Assembly (NCBI GenBank): GCA_000151295.1
Contig: GG745332.1
Coordinates: 134,343 to 198,342, forward strand
Source: Allomyces macrogynus ATCC 38327
Taxonomy: Eukaryota > Blastocladiomycota > Blastocladiomycetes > Blastocladiales > Blastocladiaceae
Direction: 5' to 3'
Length of the DNA: 64,000 bases
Shown here: one piece after another, positions 34,305-44,546 of the stretch
Numbering within the stretch: the first letter of the stretch is position 1
How the letters are laid out: each line of letters starts with the position of its first letter
Notes under the pieces: model-generated
The model's database searches: none
The model's input: only the letters and a program-made list of their open reading frames with translations
What the model was told of the DNA's origin: nothing
Translations under genes and position numbers: made by a program

Positions 34305-35294
34305 ATGACGACGACGACCGATGCCACCAAGCGCCCCGCCGCCGAGCCCGCCGAGGCCGTGGCCGCCGCGGCCGCCGCATCGGTCGCCGAGCCCAAGCGC
34401 GCCAAGACGGCGCTGACGCACGCGAACATCAAGGACGGCTGGTTCCGCGAGACGACGGCCATGTGGCCCGGCCAGGCCATGTCGCTCGAGGTCGACGAGA
34501 TCCTGCACGTTGAGCGTTCGCTTTTCCAGGACGTGCTTGTCTTCAAGTCCAAGACTTATGGCAACGTGCTGGTGCTCGATGGCGTGATCCAGGTCACGGA
34601 GCGCGACGAAATGGCCTACCAGGAAATGATCGCGCACGTGCCGCTCAACGCCCACCCGAACCCGCGCCGCGTGCTGGTCGTGGGCGGTGGTGACGGCGGT
34701 GTTTTGCGCGAAGTCGTCAAGCACCCGTCGGTCGAGTCGGTCACGCTGTGCGAGATTGACGAGGCCGTGCCGCGCGTCTCGCGCATGTACCTGCCGACGC
34801 TCGCTGCGGGTTTTGACCACCCCAAGGTGACCGTGCACATTGGCGACGGGTTCGAGTTTTTGAAGGACAAGGAGAACGAGTTTGACGTGATCATCACCGA
34901 CTCGTCCGACCCGGTCGGGCCTGCCGAGTCGTTGTTCCAGGACACGTTCTTTGGCCTGCTGCACAAGGCGCTCACGCCCAACGGCATTATCTGCTCGCAG
35001 GGCGAGTGCATTTGGCTGCACTTGGACCTGATCTCGCGCGTGCTCGCGACGACGCGGTCGATCTTCGCCACCTCGTCCTATGCCTACATTTCGATCCCGA
35101 CCTACCCGTGCGGGACCATTGGGTTCATCTTGTCGTCCAAGGAGGCCAACAAGGACTTTGCCACGCCCGTGCGCACGCTCTCGACCGAGGAGGAGAACCA
35201 GACCTACCGCTACTACAACAAGGAGCTGCACCGTGCCGTCTTCCAGGTCCCGACCTTTGTGCGCAAGGCCGTCGAGCCGAAGAAGGACGAGTAG
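34305..35294 (+). CDS. SPE3: Spermidine synthase
   Basis: Aminopropyltransferase that makes spermidine from putrescine and decarboxylated S-adenosylmethionine, in the cytosol. Single exon, 329 aa, ATG at 34305 in GCCATGACG. The conserved domain begins near residue 42 ([20 protein letters not shown]) and is preceded by an Ala/Glu/Lys-rich extension of about 40 residues. Motifs: [29 protein letters not shown] (dcSAM site), the catalytic aspartate in [13 protein letters not shown], and [11 protein letters not shown]. Ends AVEPKKDE. Intronless, unlike most neighbours. The 3' side is T-rich and runs into the scaffold gap. Confidence 0.95.
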   Translation: MTTTTDATKRPAAEPAEAVAAAAAASVAEPKRAKTALTHANIKDGWFRETTAMWPGQAMSLEVDEILHVERSLFQDVLVFKSKTYGNVLVLDGVIQVTERDEMAYQEMIAHVPLNAHPNPRRVLVVGGGDGGVLREVVKHPSVESVTLCEIDEAVPRVSRMYLPTLAAGFDHPKVTVHIGDGFEFLKDKENEFDVIITDSSDPVGPAESLFQDTFFGLLHKALTPNGIICSQGECIWLHLDLISRVLATTRSIFATSSYAYISIPTYPCGTIGFILSSKEANKDFATPVRTLSTEEENQTYRYYNKELHRAVFQVPTFVRKAVEPKKDE

Positions 35295-36285
35295 GAGTAG
35301 AAGGTCGCATTGTGTGTGCGAACCAGGCACCGCCGCCACATTTTTTTTGAGGGGGAACTTTCTTTAGCCATGTATTTTCCCGTTGGTTTTTTTCGGCTTA
35401 CTTTATATATAGTCGAGCCAGCGCTCCCTGTTTTTTTTTTTCTCCTTGACTTGTCCCACCATTCTCTCCTCTCACGACGCTTTCTCAGTCACAATCNNNN
35501 NNNNNNNNNNNNNNNNNNNNNNNNNNNNNNNNNNNNNNNNNNNNNNNNNNNNNNNNNNNNNNNNNNNNNNNNNNNNNNNNNNNNNNNNNNNNNNNNTGTC
35601 GGGGGGGGGGCCCCCCCCCCCCCACCGACCGCGCGGGAACCCTGTCCCTCCACTGCACGACCGTCCACGAGGACCGCCAACTTTGATCGCGCGATGGCCG
35701 CGTCCCGCACGGCAACACGCGCTGGACCGCGCTGCACAACATCGTGCGCGATCGTCGCAACCGCGGCCAGACAGACTTCGTCGCGGACTCAGCCCCCGCG
35801 TGGGTCGCGCGGAAGGGATGTGGAGCGCGTCGCGCCGTTCGGGGAAACGAATCGGGTCGTGATGCGCGCGGTGGAAGGGAGAGAGGGTCGGGGTAGGGCG
35901 TACGTCGTGCATCGATGTTCGGGGGTGCGCGGGATGGGGGGGGGGGGGGAGGGTCAGGTCGCTCGTGCGCGTGGTGCTTGACGCGGCCAGGGTCCCGCAG
36001 GGCGCGCTGGTGGTGTTGCATACGCAGTGCGAGGCCAATGTGCGGGTTCCAGGTCGTGGATGTGCGGGAGATGTTATCGAGATGGGGATCAGGATCACGA
36101 GTGAATTGAGTGACCGAGCGGAGTGATAGCGAGTCAGCGCGATTTGCGGAGGGACCGGAGACGATGTGGTGGAGAAGTAGCATTGAGTGGTACAGAATAC
36201 AATTCAACCGTTTCCTCACACGCTGCTCGACCCTGTGCACAATCCACAGCCTCAACAAAACACTCCGATATCACGATCGCGCGCA
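35295..36285. other. Gap-containing region, possible gene fragment
   Basis: T-rich 3' flank of spermidine synthase, then 100 N, then about 690 bp with unusual composition (G and C runs). Plus-strand stretches after the gap, for example TRWTALHNIVRDRRNRGQTDF and, in another frame, VVLDAARVPQGALVVLHTQCEANV, look coding-like and might be the end of a gene that is mostly in the gap. I do not recognise a family. Confidence 0.3.
35497..35596. other. Scaffold gap (100 N)
   Basis: Exactly 100 undetermined bases, the usual placeholder for a gap of unknown size. It is followed within four bases by a run of about ten G and thirteen C, probably the reason assembly stopped or an end artefact. Confidence 0.98.
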
Positions 36286-36822
36286 TCATGCCATATCATC
36301 CATATCCTCCTGGTCCTGGTCCGACGACCACTGGTGCATGCACGCCTCGTTGTTGCACACGTAGAAGAGCGTCATCGTCGCGTCCTTGTGGTTAGCGCGC
36401 GACTGGAAGTACACGGCACTGCCGTTGCCGCACTGCGGGCACCGCTTGCTCGCCTTGGGCAGCGTCGGGTCCTTGATCAGGTCGCGCAGTCGGCCCGTCT
36501 CGCCTCTGTCCCCACAAAACGGTCAGAAAGCGGGTGCGGGGTGGGTGTGGGTGGGTGGACGGGGTGCGTACCGCTCCTGAATCGCAATTTCGTGCCGGTA
36601 CACGCACGCATCGAGCGCTTCCTCTTGCGTCCCGCACCGGCGGCACGCGTAGAGGAGCCGGTTCTCGACACGGTCTTCGCGCGGGTAGAGGAGGTTGTTG
36701 CTGACCAAAGCCGCCAGAGAGCCGTGGTGAGCATCCGGATGCTGAGCAAGGACGAGTACTGATCGGGCACCCCGCACCTACCAGTCCGAGCAGAACCGCA
36801 CGCGCGCTGATCCGTCGGCCAT
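36286..36822 (-). CDS. RPB9: RNA polymerase II subunit RPB9
   Basis: Small zinc-ribbon subunit of RNA polymerase II, involved in transcript fidelity and elongation. Exons 36782-36822, 36572-36700, 36286-36505; 390 nt, 129 aa. The N-terminal ribbon is FCSDCNNLLYPRED with CRRCG, and the C-terminal ribbon is CPQCGNGSAVYFQSR with VCNNEACMHQW. The central D-P-T-LP linker (LIKDPTLPKA) is typical. The C-terminal zinc ribbon's last pair is spaced as C-x4-C (CNNEAC) instead of the usual CxxC. Start ATG 36822 (MADGSARVRFC). All phases agree. Confidence 0.93.
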
Positions 36823-37193
36823 GATGATGGTTTCGGTGTAAGGGACTGGGCGGGGTCGTGGTCGAACGATGTCTGGAAGCTGCAGCGAAAACGGTAGCCG
36901 GGACTCTGGCCGGGCGGCAAGCTGTTGGCGCGGTCTGGGCGTCGCGGGTGCGCCAAGTCGCGGCTGGTCGCTGGAGCGATGGGGATATCAGACGAAGCGG
37001 AAGCCGTCGAACGGCGAGGCCAAAGACGAAATGGTGAGTCCGTCGAGTTCAGGACCATTCGGCGCGAGACATTTACGGTTAGGTTATGTATTTTCGACGA
37101 CCTCTATATAAATGATAAGCGCACTTCATGACACACGGGGTTGGATAAGTGCCAGACGGTTCCAAACCCTAATCTAAACCCTAGTCCATTTCG
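36823..37193. promoter_or_regulatory. RPB9 / tRNA upstream region
   Basis: 371 bp between divergent RPB9 and the initiator tRNA. It contains TATATAAA at 37105-37112 and two telobox-like elements listed separately. Confidence 0.4.
37164..37184 (+). promoter_or_regulatory. Two telobox-like elements upstream of the initiator tRNA
   Basis: AAACCCTAA at 37164-37172 and AAACCCTAG at 37176-37184, 10-30 nt before the tRNA. AAACCCTA boxes are known upstream of translation-machinery genes in plants and several fungi; their role here is inferred. Confidence 0.5.
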
Positions 37194-37264
37194 AGCGTCT
37201 TGGCGCAGAGGAAGCGCGCAGGGCTCATAACCCTGAGGTCGTAGGATCGAAACCTACAGACGCT
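37194..37264 (+). tRNA. Initiator tRNA-Met (CAT)
   Basis: 71-nt cloverleaf: acceptor AGCGTCT/AGACGCT, D arm GCGC...GCGC, anticodon stem CAGGG/CCCTG around CTCATAA, T stem GTAGG/CCTAC. The three consecutive G:C pairs flanking the anticodon loop, the A1:U72 pair and the T loop ATCGAAA (A54, no TTC) are initiator hallmarks, and the sequence closely follows the yeast initiator as I recall it. No intron. TTTT at 37270-37273 is the Pol III terminator. Confidence 0.95.
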
Positions 37265-37269
37265 ATCAC

Positions 37270-37273
37270 TTTT
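37270..37273 (+). terminator. Pol III terminator of initiator tRNA
   Basis: T4 run six nucleotides after the tRNA 3' end. Confidence 0.6.
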
Positions 37274-37433
37274 GACTGTCGACAACCAAATGCACGCAGC
37301 CGCGTTCTTCGGCTCTTTTTGCTCTCCGCCATGCGCTCTCTTCCTCTTCTCGCTAACGAGAACATCGATTTTTGTACAAACGCACGTCTTACACTTACAG
37401 CTGTATTGTTGCTCGTCCTCCTCACGCTCCACT

Positions 37434-37865
37434 CTACGTGCGCACGGGCACCTTCCCCGCACTCATCGACTTCATATTGCAAATCGCGAGCCGCAACTCG
37501 CCCGCAGGTTCGCCCTTGGTATCCTTGAGCTCAAACCACTGGTCGATCGCGCCGCGCATCAGCAAATCAATCGGGACCGTTGCGACCGAAATCAAATCGT
37601 CGCTCGAGAACCGGTCGTGGTCGTAAATGGCCACTTCGAGGTGGTGGATCGTGCCCTGCGCCAAGTCGACGTCGAGCACCTGGTTCTTGAAGTCAAACAC
37701 CTTGCCAGACTTGGCGACGGCTGACTTGACGACAGTCGCGCCGGCCGTGATCTGAACAAACGGGTCGGTCTTGGACAGCCAGTCGCCACTCGGCAGGTTG
37801 CGCGCTTCGACTAAGTAGTAGTTGGATTGGTGGGACGCGGTTAGTCGCGGTGTTTGGACGCGCAT
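37434..37865 (-). CDS. Single C2-domain protein
   Basis: Small C2-domain protein, 143 aa from ATG 37865 as read without introns. LVEARNLPSGDWLSKTDPFVQI and the later YDHDRFSSDDLI supply the aspartates of a calcium-binding C2 domain (first and third loops), and DQWFELKD near the end completes the fold; it finishes KVPVRT. A single free C2 domain suggests calcium-dependent membrane association. The N-terminal MRVQTPRLTASHQSNYY does not look like the usual first C2 strand and CTACTTAG just before VEARN is a plausible acceptor, so the true first exon may lie upstream and this start is uncertain. Confidence 0.65.
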   Translation of the reverse strand: MRVQTPRLTASHQSNYYLVEARNLPSGDWLSKTDPFVQITAGATVVKSAVAKSGKVFDFKNQVLDVDLAQGTIHHLEVAIYDHDRFSSDDLISVATVPIDLLMRGAIDQWFELKDTKGEPAGELRLAICNMKSMSAGKVPVRT

Positions 37866-39157
37866 CGTGCATTTCACGCGAACGGCGAGGTCGCGCGTCG
37901 TCGACGCGTCGCCGGCTCGACTGCGGTACAGGAACTCGTCAAGCATGCTCGTGCAGCGACCATGGGGCCCACAAATGCTGGCGAGCGCGTTCCCTACCGT
38001 ATCGCCGTTTCGACGCGTCAACGAGCCCCCGCGACCCGCGCGACCCGTGCTCGCGTCGTTCGAGTTCCTGCTGTCGATGGTGCTGGAAACATGCCGATAG
38101 TAACGCGAACGCCGTCGAGGTGGAGCTGGCGGGACATGGGTGAAATTGGTTGGTTTGCAAACGAAATCGCGAGCAGGGGAGAGAGGATGGCGAGGTTGGG
38201 GTGGAGCGTGTTGCGAGGGAATATGTATGTGCGAATCCCTTCCTCGACCGCCAGAGACCTGCCCTCAGATTTGGACTTTGCGCCACATCACTGCACGTGC
38301 GACTTGGGACACAGTGTCCCCCAAGCTTGGTCCGCTCGCGACCTCCACGATCCCACCGCTTCCACCACGCGAGCAGCGAACGCGCGGCCACGATCAGCGC
38401 TTCACGTGGCGATGAAGCGAGGTCGGGGCGAATCTCGGATCGGGTGGGGCACGAACAAGCCGTGAGCCGTGCAGCCGACTGGCTGCCAGCTCGAACGGTC
38501 CGATCATGCAGCCTATCAGGGCAAGACGCGTCTCGCAGTTCCCTGTCGGTGCGCAGCCGGTCGGTGGGTCGTTCTTGCAGCTGCGTTGCCGCCCTTCGCT
38601 CATCCACGCTCTCCAAACCCATCCGATCCACCGCGCTCGACCCGAGCACCACCGGCCCGAACCGCACACGCCGCATCGTCACCATTCAACCAGCCGCTCC
38701 ACCTCGCGCGTGCCCCGTGTTCGTCTTGCCGATTCGACTATGCCGCTCTCGACGCTCCTATTCGGCATATCTCGATCATCACGTTCTACATCCCGCATCC
38801 GCCCCGACCTCGCTGGCCATCCATGCATGGCCCTCGTCGCGCCACGAGGATCGCGATCCCAACGTCGCCATGGGGGTTCTCCATGGCCGCGGGAAAGTGG
38901 ACCGCGCGGTACGCGGTTGAGTGGGCGTGGCACGCCGTCGTCGGCGGTGGGGGTGGGGTGAATGCGGGGACGGGGGCGGGTGCCGCCACGGCGGCTGCGT
39001 CGGCGTGATTGAGCGTGCGAGAATTGACGGCGTGTGTGCGCAGCGCGGGGAGCGAGTGATGATGATGATGATGATGATGCGCGGTTGGAGCGCGCAGTGC
39101 AGTAGCGTTAATTCATAAACCATGCCATTGTCATCATTCGCCCGTGCTGTTGGGTGC
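37866..39157. other. Intergenic region with TGA/ATG microsatellite
   Basis: 1.29 kb between the C2 gene and the racemase fragment. A plus-strand frame ending at 39008 contains a run of less biased residues (MAAGKWTARYAVEWAWHAVV) but lacks support. The microsatellite at 39057-39079 is the only repeat. Confidence 0.35.
39057..39079. repeat. (TGA)n microsatellite
   Basis: Nearly eight perfect TGA units in 23 nt in non-coding sequence. Confidence 0.9.
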
Positions 39158-40253
39158 CTATGTCAAAACCGACAAAAAGTCGAGGCCGCGACGGACCTCA
39201 TCCCACCCATCCATCCAATCTACAAGTTGGCCCGTGCCGGCCCGCGCGCCTTCCACCCCTTCTTCACCCACCCACGTGCTGGAACACGCGTAGGAAAGGG
39301 GCGAGATGTGGGACCAAACCAACGTCAGCAGCCCGTCCAATTTCTGTCTCAGCATTTCGAGTAAGCGATCCGTATCAACAAACTGCGTGCCGTGCACCAT
39401 GTTCACATCCACGACGCCGCCGTGGCCAGCCGAGGCGGGCTGCACCAATGCACCGAGAACGAGCGTTGCGCACAGCAAGCCGCCGCCGGCAAAGTCGGCG
39501 AGGAGGTTGACAGGGAACGTCGGCAGCGCATCCTTGCGGTCCAATGCCTGCATCGCGCGCAAACATTCAGTCCCAAGCAATTACCATGACCAGTCAGCAA
39601 GAAACGCACCGACAACACGCCGCTCGCCGCCAAAGACGTAATGTCGTGCCCTGCCTGTGTGCCCTTGGGACCTACCCCCGCCGCAAACCGATCCGACGCG
39701 TCAGAAACCGCCGTTTCCTCGACAAAATCAAAGCAATCACGGACCGTCGCGCGGGAACCCAACAAGACGCGCCACGACCAGGCCCGGATTCGCGGCGTGC
39801 ATCGCGTCGGGCGTGAACCCCATCGCATCGAGAATGCCTGGGCAGTACGGGTCGAGCAGGACGTCGGCGTGCCGGATCAGCGTCCAGAGCCGCGCTTGGC
39901 CGTCGCGCGATATGAGGTCGAGCTGGACGGCGCATTTTCCGCTAGTGATCGGCATGGGTTAGAGCACGTCCTTGATTCCAGTTTCGACCGACTGAAAGCA
40001 CCACGTGAGCAAATCGGTCGCGCTTGCAGACGAGCGTGGCCAGTCGACGCGCAGCACCGTCGCGCCAAGGTCCGCAAGAACCATGCCTGAATGCACCGGA
40101 ATTCATGAGAACCGGGTAAAATCATACTTGGGCGATTGTTCGAGTAATTATTACCCGAAACAGCACGGGCGCAAGTCCGCCGAGCTCAATCACGAGCATG
40201 CCTCTGACTGGGTGCTTGGCTGACGGGCGTGCAGCAGCAGTATTGGCGGTCAT
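39158..40253 (-). pseudogene. Alpha-methylacyl-CoA racemase (CoA-transferase family III), truncated
   Basis: Homologous to the N-terminal half of AMACR, which epimerises 2-methylacyl-CoA for beta-oxidation. Exons 40155-40253, 40005-40086, 39745-39941, 39610-39671 and 39547 downward follow the family: VIELGGLAP, GMVLADLGATVLRVDWP, VQLDL, RHADVLLDP, MGFTPDAMHAANPGLV, AGHDITSLAASGVLS, VNLLADFAGGGLLCA and VVDVNMVHGTQF. Two problems: exon 1 ends in phase 0 although exon 2 needs phase 1 (one base missing near APVLFR), and after GTQFVDT the homology stops, leaving out the C-terminal 180 or so residues including the rest of the catalytic domain. The reading frame closes at 39158. Other introns are well formed, so truncation was probably recent or the break reflects misassembly. 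Confidence 0.7.
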
Positions 40254-40373
40254 TCACGAGCTGTTGTTGGTTCTTGGTCGTCGTTGATTGCAACAAGTGA
40301 TCGTCGGGATTAGCTGTGAGCGAAAGTCGAGTAGAGTTGGCACAGGTACCACGCGCCAGAAAACGTAGTCCAT

Positions 40374-42626
40374 CTATTGGTAAAACCGCGCTCCGCCCAA
40401 GTCCACCCTGTCCCTGCTCACCAAATCGACCCCCTCACCACATACGCCCAGATGCAGCCCGGTCACTTGCGACGCCATCGCCGGCGGCAAGTCCAGAGGC
40501 GCGTGCCACCTATACGGAGGCTTTCCTCCATTCTGCTCCACCCCATCTCTCCCACCTCCGCCCGCACGCGCCTTCGCGCACCGCGCACACACGCACCCGT
40601 CCCACCCCTCCTCGCCACGACGGCACCTGTGCTCGACAATCGCGACCACCTGGCCACGCGCCGCCGCGAGTTGCTCGCTCACCGGATCCACTTTCCCCGC
40701 GGCTGCCTGCGCTTTTGCCGCGTCGTCCGCGGCCGCTGCGGCAGCGCGCGCGCGGTGGCCCGCGGCCAGGACCGCAAACTTGGCCAGGAGTGTCTCGGTC
40801 ATCGAGGACATCCGCCGCGCCGGCGGTGCCGCTGGTTCGCCCGCTGTCCGGCGTGCGGGCGGCGCGTCCGATGACGAGTTGGACCGCGACATCGGCGGCG
40901 AGTCGGTCGTGTCGCTGTCTGGGGAGGAAGCGACGATCGACCCGCGCCGGACCGCGATATTGGCGCGCCGGGATGATGGGGTCGACGGGGTCGACGGTGA
41001 TCTTGGCCGTGGCGATCTCGGCGGTCTGCTGTCCGACGCCCCGGGCGAACTATTGCGGCGCACCGAAGACGTCCGGCGCGACCCCGCGGTCCACCCGGAC
41101 ACCCGACGCCGGCGGCTTCCGCTACCGCCGCCATCCGAGTCGACGCGGAGGACGGTCGCGTCGTCCCGTGCGGCCCGTGCGGTGGATCTGGCCCGCGACG
41201 TCCCGAGCCGCGCGTCCGAGAGGTCCGGGATCGTGTTGGCGTCAATCAGAACGTCGTTGCGTGCTTGGAGGGAAGAGACTTGTGCTTCGAGCGCCTCTAC
41301 TTCCGCGACGAGCGCGGCCTCTTGTGCGCGAATGCTCGCGAGTTCACGCTGCAGCCGCTTGTGCTTATCGATGATGTTGGTGTGGATTGGGGACATGCGG
41401 TGGATTTCGGCCTGGTGGGAGAGAGGCCAAGTGAGCGGCAGGGGAGGTGAGCAGGACGTCAAGAACCGAGAGTCCAGGGAAAATGAGCGTACCTCGGTTG
41501 CGAGCTGATTCACGTTACGAATTCTCTCCTCGGCGTGTGCGTCGGTCTGATGAATTGCGTCCTTGTGCCGGCGCTCGATGCGTGCCACCTTGTCGCGAAA
41601 CTTGGCCTTGGCCGACTCGAGTTCCTCGCGAATCGCCTGCATTTGCGACTCGAGCGACTCGATGATTTTGTCGCTCTAACCCAATGATCCCTGGTCAGTC
41701 TTCAGCACCCACTCCGCTCATCTTAGCAAAGCAGCCCATACCGTTTGGATCCGCAACTCCACCAAATACTCATCCAGCCCGGCAATCTCCCTGACCAACA
41801 TATCGCGCCTCGCGACCCGCTCGCGCATCGCCTGAATCCCGACCACAATATCGGGCGCGTCCCCTAGACTCGGCACCGGCATCGCCTTTTGCTGCGCGGT
41901 ACTTGTGGCCACCAAATCGGCGCCGCGCCCCGCCGCGATCGGAACCACCGCCGTTGGCGCCGGTCTTTCGCCAGGGTGCACGACGGGGCCGTGCCGTGGC
42001 GGGAGCGCCGAGCGGACAGGTGACGACGGGGTGGGAGGTCCGGGTGGGGTGGCCGGGGTGCGCGGCGGTGCCGTTGGCGGGGTCGGTGGCGGGTGGACCG
42101 ATTCGGATGGGCGCCGTGGACGCATCGATGAAATGGCGGAGATGACGGTCACGGCGGCGCGGACGCGCGCGTTGGCCGTAGGGGTGCGGCCTGGGCCGGT
42201 CGCGGGGCCGGATCTGGCGGATGCGGTAGCGGAAGTGCTGGAGCCAGGGTCATGGAGCGGGTCTGGGGTTGGGCGGGTCGCGAGCGCGTGCGACGGGTCG
42301 ACGAACATGTACGCGCCATACGTGTACCCGAAGAGGTCGTCGTTGGTTCCGTCGATCGACTTGAGGTGCGTATGCTACGTCAGGACGCGTTAGATTGGGC
42401 TACTGAGCGGCAGGGCGGCGGAGGGCAAGAGCGAGCGTACTTGGCGCTTGCGGCTCAGGGCCGCTTTTTGATGGAGAATCTTGAGATCAATCGATCTGAA
42501 CGGCGTCGTGGAGCGTGAGGACGAGGGTACTGAACAAACAGGGCCATGGGAGCGGGGAAAAAAAAAGCGTACTGCTCCTTGCACCAGTTCCGGTAAAAAA
42601 GCACGGCTTGCGACTTTGACTCGACT
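40374..42626 (-). CDS. Coiled-coil protein of unknown family (5' end unresolved)
   Basis: Multi-exon gene: 42573-42626 (first exon seen, enters in phase 2), 42441-42495, 41742-42374, 41493-41675, 40374-41411. The N-terminal block is well formed: SQAVLFYRNWCKEQ, SIDLKILHQKAALSRKRQ, HLKSIDGTNDDLFGYTYGAYMFVDP. It is followed by 120 residues of Pro/Ala/Ser/Thr-rich sequence. Then come heptad-rich helices (MRERVARRDMLVREIAGLDEYLVELR; the region SDKIIESLES to HKRLQRELASIRAQ). A Ser/Arg-rich tail runs to the stop. The coiled coils suggest a cytoskeletal or scaffold role, but no family is recognised. The first coding exon was not found in phase; one base missing upstream or an undetected exon would explain it. 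Confidence 0.55.
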
Positions 42627-42717
42627 CTGTTTGCCAACCAGCGCGTCCAGTTGCCCCGCGATCAGCATGCGACTGTCGACATTCACCACCGAGCAGATCC
42701 ATATCCGTGCGTGCGTA

Positions 42718-42882
42718 CTATACGGACTGCAGGCAGAGCATGAGCAGCTTGAGGTCGTCGTCGTTGAGCTTGACCTTGGCCGCCTTGCCGCCCTTCTTGC
42801 CGCCGCCCTTGCCCTTTTTCTTCTTGCCGCGACCGCCAGTGCCGCCGCCGGCGCCATTGGACTTCTTTTTCTTGCCGGCCAT
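42718..42882 (-). CDS. Small lysine/glycine-rich protein
   Basis: 54-codon frame starting at ATG 42882. The first two thirds are Lys/Gly clusters (MAGKKKKSNGAGGG...KGGKAAKV) and the end is a helix KLNDDDLKLLMLCLQSV before TAG. Composition and position (promoter-proximal to mitochondrial processing peptidase, divergent) support a real small gene or the first exon of the coiled-coil gene, but phases do not join without an indel. Function unknown. Confidence 0.4.
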   Translation of the reverse strand: MAGKKKKSNGAGGGTGGRGKKKKGKGGGKKGGKAAKVKLNDDDLKLLMLCLQSV

Positions 42883-43139
42883 GGTGCTGTTACATTACTG
42901 CGCCGAGTCCCGCGCGCTGGATGGGGCGTGAATGGGTCGCAATTGATGATTGGAGCAGCAGCAGTCGAGCTGGAGAGCAAGAATACGGCGTGATAAAATG
43001 TGGTTTGTCAGATCACAACTCGTGGCGAATGGTCGTCCCTTCCACCATCAACTAAAAATCACCTTGAGCAGCTCGCGCGCGCTGATCCTCCTCCATTTCT
43101 CACGCACCACACCGTCCGCGACGCTGCGACCTGCTGCAA

Positions 43140-44546
43140 ATGATCCGCTCAGCATTACGCCTGCCGCTCGTCGGCGCCGCCCGGGCCGCCGCACGCCAAC
43201 GCGCCGCCCTCGCAACCGTCTCCAGCAATCCGCTGTCCCTGCCCGCGACCCAAATCACCAAGCTGCGCAACGGTCTGACCGTGGCCACTGAGACGAACCC
43301 GCAACTCGAGACGGCGACCGTGGGTGTCTGGATCGACTCGGGCTCGCGCGCCGAGACGCTCAAGAACAATGGCGTCGCACACTTTCTCGAGCACATTTCC
43401 TTCAAGGGCACGCAGCACCGCACGCAAGTCGACCTGGAACTGGAAATTGAGAACATGGGCGGCCACTTGAACGCGTACACCTCGCGCGAACATACCGTCT
43501 ACTACGCTCGCCTGTTTGCGCAGGACGTGCCGCGCGGGGTCGAGATCTTGGGCGACATCCTGCAAAACTCGAAACTCGATACGGGCGCAATCGACCGCGA
43601 GCGCGCCGTGATTCTGCGCGAGGCCGATGAAGTCGACAAGCAAATGGAGGAAGTCGTGTTTGACCAATTACACGCGGCGGCTTTCCCGGACAACTCGCTC
43701 GGGTTCACGATCCTGGGACCGAGGGATAACATTCGGTCCCTGCAGCGCGCCGATCTCGCCGAATACATTCGCACCAACTACACGGCCGACCGCATGTTCA
43801 TTGTCGGTGCCGGGAAAGTGGACCATGCCCAGTTGTGCGCGCTCGCCGAACAGCATTTCGGCACCTTGCCGCCGGGCACGGGGCGGCCGCATTTCCCGAC
43901 GCCGCAGTTCACGGGCGCCGACGTGCGTTTGCGCGAGGACAATATGCGCACGGCGCACGTGGCGATCGCCGTGCGTGGGTGCGGGTGGCGGTCAAAGGAC
44001 CACTGGCCGCTGCTCGTCGCGTCGTCGATGATCGGGTCCTGGGACCGCGCCGCCGGAAACGCGTTCCCGTCGTCGAGCCTCGCGCGGTACGTCGCGGGCC
44101 AGGCGGATCTCGCCAACTCGTTCCTGTCGTTCAACACGACCTATTCGGATATGGGCCTGTGGGGTACCTACTTGACGTCGGATAACCGCGAGAAGTTGAG
44201 CGACCTCGTTCGGGTCACGCTGCGCGAGTGGGCAAGGCTCGCGACCGACCCAACGGTCGAGGAGGTGGAGCAGGCCAAATTGCAGCTCAAGACGTCGTTG
44301 CTGCTCGCTCTCGATGGCACGTCGCCCGTTGCCGAAGAGATTGGTCGCCAGATGCTCGTGTTTGGCACGCGGCATTCGATTGCCGAGATTGCCGCGCAGG
44401 TGGATGCGGTGACGATTGACGATGTCGTGCGCGTCGCGCGCGAATACGTGTTTGATCGCGACCTGGCCATCGTGTCGGTCGGGCCCATCGAGGCTGTCCC
44501 GCAGTACGACGAGATTCGGTCGGCGGCGCGATCGCTCGGGTTGTGA
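43140..44546 (+). CDS. MAS1: Mitochondrial processing peptidase, beta subunit
   Basis: Catalytic subunit of the matrix peptidase that removes presequences from imported precursors; M16 metallopeptidase. Single exon, 468 aa. The N-terminus (MIRSALRLPLVGAARAAARQ) is itself a basic presequence. The zinc site is the inverted HFLEH in VAHFLEHISFKGT, followed by NMGGHLNAYTSREHTVYYA and the distal glutamate in MEEVVFDQLHAAAF. SLGFTILGPRDNI and the C-terminal AREYVFDRDLAIVSVGP are typical. The length matches the family; the intact zinc ligands separate it from the inactive core 1 protein. It lies 257 bp from the divergent small gene. Confidence 0.95.
   Translation: MIRSALRLPLVGAARAAARQRAALATVSSNPLSLPATQITKLRNGLTVATETNPQLETATVGVWIDSGSRAETLKNNGVAHFLEHISFKGTQHRTQVDLELEIENMGGHLNAYTSREHTVYYARLFAQDVPRGVEILGDILQNSKLDTGAIDRERAVILREADEVDKQMEEVVFDQLHAAAFPDNSLGFTILGPRDNIRSLQRADLAEYIRTNYTADRMFIVGAGKVDHAQLCALAEQHFGTLPPGTGRPHFPTPQFTGADVRLREDNMRTAHVAIAVRGCGWRSKDHWPLLVASSMIGSWDRAAGNAFPSSSLARYVAGQADLANSFLSFNTTYSDMGLWGTYLTSDNREKLSDLVRVTLREWARLATDPTVEEVEQAKLQLKTSLLLALDGTSPVAEEIGRQMLVFGTRHSIAEIAAQVDAVTIDDVVRVAREYVFDRDLAIVSVGPIEAVPQYDEIRSAARSLGL

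Noticed and set aside
37164..37184. True telomere end
   Set aside because: Only two separated units, flanked by unique genes on both sides.
38823..39008. Plus-strand frame MHGPRRATR...AGKWTARYAVEWAW
   Set aside because: No upstream exon, homologue or conserved motif; may be chance.
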